Shown here: one piece after another, positions 14,864-16,459 of the stretch
Numbering within the stretch: the first letter of the stretch is position 1
Layout: every line of letters starts with the position of its first letter
Source: an uncultured Bacteroidales bacterium
Lineage (GTDB): Bacteria > Bacteroidota > Bacteroidia > Bacteroidales > UBA932
DNA: 16,459 nt
Direction of reading: 5' to 3'
NCBI GenBank assembly: GCA_937906795.1
Contig: CALCUQ010000408.1
Coordinates: 1-16,459 of the forward strand
Translations under genes and position numbers: made by a program
The notes under the pieces: model-generated
The model's input: the letters and a program-made list of their open reading frames with translations, nothing else
The model's database searches: none
Told to the model about the DNA's origin: nothing

Positions 14864-16270
14864 TTAAAACTCTTTAAAATATTCCTTATAGCATTTGGAG
14901 GTATATTTGTTCAGTTGATGCTGCAGTCTTGAGTGTCTCTTATCAGATTTTGAGTTATATGTTTTAATTAGTTGAGCCTCAAACTTGTGTTGATTGTCAA
15001 ATAGTTGCTTTTGGAATTTGTTTTTAACTCTTGAGATTTCTACAATTCTGTTAGGATAATCTTCAAGCACCCATTTTAATCTCTCTGTAAATTTCCAGGC
15101 AATGGCATCAGGGTAATTTTTCTGTTTCTCTTTGGAGTCAATAAAGTGCTTTTCCATAGCTTCTGCTGCAGATGAGAATCTGGTAAATCCTTCTGGTGAC
15201 TGTGTCATGCCGCAGTACCATGGGATAAATGCCTCAATGCATGGGCTTGCTGCTGTTGCCCACATAATGGCGCCAATCTCAACAGGCATGTTTCCTCTTA
15301 ACTGGAATATTGCAGCACAAACGGTTTCGTCATTGCATATACACTCATTGTGGGAATCGGTTTTTCTCTCTTTTATGATGTTGTCGGGAATATTCTCTCC
15401 ATGGCTGGAAAGGATCTCAATCATATCATTCAAGCCAAGCTTCCTGTTGGGTTTTACTGCAAAAGTGTATGTGTCGGGATTAAGAGTATATTCCTCTCCT
15501 GTAAGATAATTCATTGCAGATATGTGCCTTATTGCGTTTCTATATGCTGCGTATGTGCTTGGATTTGAATATACTTTTTTAAATATGAACTCTCCGTGGG
15601 TCTGAGGATTGTACCAGCCCCTTTGCTGGGCGTATGAAATTATGTCGGGAGAACCCAGAAAATTTGCTGTGTCTGAAAGATCAATTTTTCCAATGGTATA
15701 GTAATTTGGAATTGTCATTACCATATCATCAGGTACCCTTTGGGCTATCCAATGGCGCCCTTTTACAACACTGCATACCCATCCTTCATTACAGTCTGCT
15801 ACTGAGTATGTTCTTCCGCTTCCTCTGTATCCTTTTTCTGTTACAAGTCTACCTATTATTTTAACTGCATCACGGGCAGATTTTGCATATTTTGCTACAT
15901 GTTCCCTTACTTCATACAATACGCCTCCATCTGTAAAATCTTCTCTGTCTTCTCTGGAATTGCAGGCGTCGGATACAACGGCTACTCCGTATTCATTGAG
16001 AAAACCATCTGCAACGGCCATACCTGGAAATTCAACCCATATATATTTATTGGTCCCTTTTTGTGCATTTGCGGGAACATTGTAAATATTGATCATTTGC
16101 TCTCCGCTATCATCTTCATTATGGGCCAATAGTACGGAGTTGTCCAAAGTTGTGTTTTTACCGGCAAGAACTGCAAAACAATTCCATCCGTCGCCCTCTT
16201 GCTGTGCAAAGAGTTGAGATTGTGAAAGCAGGGCAATAAAAAGAATGATAAATTTTGTGTATGATTTCAT
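14864..16270 (-). CDS. Secreted C69 family dipeptidase
   Basis: This is a 468-residue exported dipeptidase of family C69 (PepD type), an N-terminal-nucleophile hydrolase. The signal peptide MKSYTKFIILFIALLSQSQLFAQ ends near residue 23. The presumed catalytic cysteine is Cys31 in GWNCFAVLAGKNTT, followed by the family's LAHNEDD; LNEYGVAVVSDAC, GGVLYEVREHVAKYAKSARDAVKIIG, GRTYSVAD and PNYYTIG also match C69. Since Cys31 is not the first residue after signal cleavage, about seven residues would have to be removed to free the nucleophile. The last 55 residues or so are very basic and helical, beyond the core. The ATG at 16270 was chosen because it opens the signal peptide; a start at 16402 would put 44 unrelated residues ahead of it. 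It probably supplies amino acids from peptides in the periplasm or outside. Confidence 0.9.
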   Translation of the reverse strand: MKSYTKFIILFIALLSQSQLFAQQEGDGWNCFAVLAGKNTTLDNSVLLAHNEDDSGEQMINIYNVPANAQKGTNKYIWVEFPGMAVADGFLNEYGVAVVSDACNSREDREDFTDGGVLYEVREHVAKYAKSARDAVKIIGRLVTEKGYRGSGRTYSVADCNEGWVCSVVKGRHWIAQRVPDDMVMTIPNYYTIGKIDLSDTANFLGSPDIISYAQQRGWYNPQTHGEFIFKKVYSNPSTYAAYRNAIRHISAMNYLTGEEYTLNPDTYTFAVKPNRKLGLNDMIEILSSHGENIPDNIIKERKTDSHNECICNDETVCAAIFQLRGNMPVEIGAIMWATAASPCIEAFIPWYCGMTQSPEGFTRFSSAAEAMEKHFIDSKEKQKNYPDAIAWKFTERLKWVLEDYPNRIVEISRVKNKFQKQLFDNQHKFEAQLIKTYNSKSDKRHSRLQHQLNKYTSKCYKEYFKEF

Positions 16271-16294
16271 AATGGGATAGGTTTTATCTGTCAG

Positions 16295-16311
16295 CAAAGA
16301 TACTATCTTTG
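16295..16311. promoter_or_regulatory. Palindrome of two opposed -7 elements
   Basis: CAAAGATACTATCTTTG is a perfect 17-bp palindrome around a central base. Its left half reads TATCTTTG on the minus strand and its right half reads TATCTTTG on the plus strand, each a perfect TAnnTTTG. The minus copy is correctly placed for the C69 gene (25 bases before its ATG) and the plus copy for the mini-ORF at 16340. No TTG lies at the usual -33 distance on either side; for the minus copy the nearest is only 12 bases away. Confidence 0.5.
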
Positions 16312-16339
16312 TTACAATAATTATAAAATAGAAAATGGT

Positions 16340-16453
16340 ATGAGAAGAATATTTGTATCTGTGGTGATATGCCTGCTGGGGTGCAGCTGTCTGTTTGCAC
16401 AAAAATCTTATATACGTATATTAAAAACGGCTACATTTATTAGCAAAATGTAG
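16340..16453 (+). CDS. Mini-ORF: orphan signal peptide, possibly a gene remnant
   Basis: An ATG at 16340 opens a 37-codon frame that begins MRRIFVSVVICLLGCSC and continues LFAQKSY. This is a complete export signal: a basic start, a hydrophobic core and either a lipobox (LLGC, Cys15) or an FAQ cleavage site. After the signal only about 16 residues follow, and the last third of the frame lies inside the terminator hairpin, with the stop TAG in its right arm. There is thus no room for a mature domain. It could be the leftover front of a deleted secreted-protein gene joined to a downstream terminator, or a very short secreted or membrane peptide. A -7 element stands at 16304-16311, about 29 bases upstream. 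The family is not recognised. Confidence 0.35.
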   Translation: MRRIFVSVVICLLGCSCLFAQKSYIRILKTATFISKM

Positions 16454-16459
16454 CCGTTT
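16425..16459. terminator. Terminator hairpin at the right edge
   Basis: AAACGGCTACATTT (16425-16438) pairs perfectly with AAATGTAGCCGTTT (16446-16459) around a seven-base loop. The right arm ends in Ts at the window edge and the left side is flanked by As, so it could end transcription in either direction: the mini-ORF on the plus strand, or a gene entering from the right on the minus strand. The window ends before the T tract can be judged. Confidence 0.7.

Noticed and set aside
16271..16402. Possible 44-residue N-terminal extension of the C69 dipeptidase.
   Set aside because: It would place the signal peptide internally, read through the palindromic promoter and across the opposite-strand mini-ORF; the ATG at 16270 opens a proper signal peptide.
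1..16459. Search for CRISPR repeats, insertion-sequence ends, attachment sites, tRNAs or riboswitches.
   Set aside because: Read through by eye on both strands, no regularly spaced repeats, transposase genes, tRNA-like folds or recognisable riboswitch leaders were seen; intergenic gaps are under 110 bases except the right edge.

Overview
The window is AT-rich chromosomal DNA from a member of the Bacteroidota, most likely a Bacteroidales. This rests on -7 promoter elements of the Bacteroidota form TAnnTTTG in front of several genes, two families typical of the phylum (DUF4295 after rpmB-rpmG, and a DUF4296 lipoprotein), Bacteroidota-style signal peptides ending in FAQ or SAQ, and mostly A/T-rich translation starts without a Shine-Dalgarno sequence. 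No tRNA, rRNA, CRISPR array, insertion sequence or prophage gene is visible. Most genes are housekeeping genes.

Layout. (1) 1-1310, plus strand: the 3' end of a signal peptidase I gene, then a ribosomal protein unit rpmB-rpmG-DUF4295 with its own likely promoter, closed by a strong intrinsic terminator. (2) 1325-4912, plus: ftsY (SRP receptor) and pheT (Phe-tRNA synthetase beta chain) in tandem, followed by a hairpin. (3) 4959-9116, minus: a tight five-gene operon read right to left: DUF4296 lipoprotein, metal-dependent amidohydrolase, radical SAM protein, dtd, deoC. (4) 9181-12006, plus: polysaccharide deacetylase, purD and a polytopic membrane protein, diverging from region 3 across a 64-bp gap that holds face-to-face promoters. 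(5) 12088-16270, minus: a class I aminotransferase, a PBP4-type D-Ala-D-Ala carboxypeptidase (dacB) and a secreted C69 dipeptidase, ending at a hairpin shared with region 4. (6) 16271-16459: a 17-bp palindrome made of two opposed -7 elements, an orphan signal-peptide mini-ORF on the plus strand, and a terminator hairpin at the window edge.

How the genes work together: regions 1 and 2 serve translation and protein export (ribosomal proteins, FtsY, PheT, signal peptidase). The region 3 operon mixes quality control and salvage (D-aminoacyl-tRNA deacylase, deoxyribose-phosphate aldolase) with three genes of unknown substrate. Region 5 places two secreted peptide- or wall-cleaving enzymes side by side.

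I found no clear new defence or mobile system. The least ordinary parts are the right-edge palindrome with its orphan signal peptide, the face-to-face promoters at 9134-9165, SD-like sites confined to the region 3 operon, and an approximately 18-residue insertion in Dtd.
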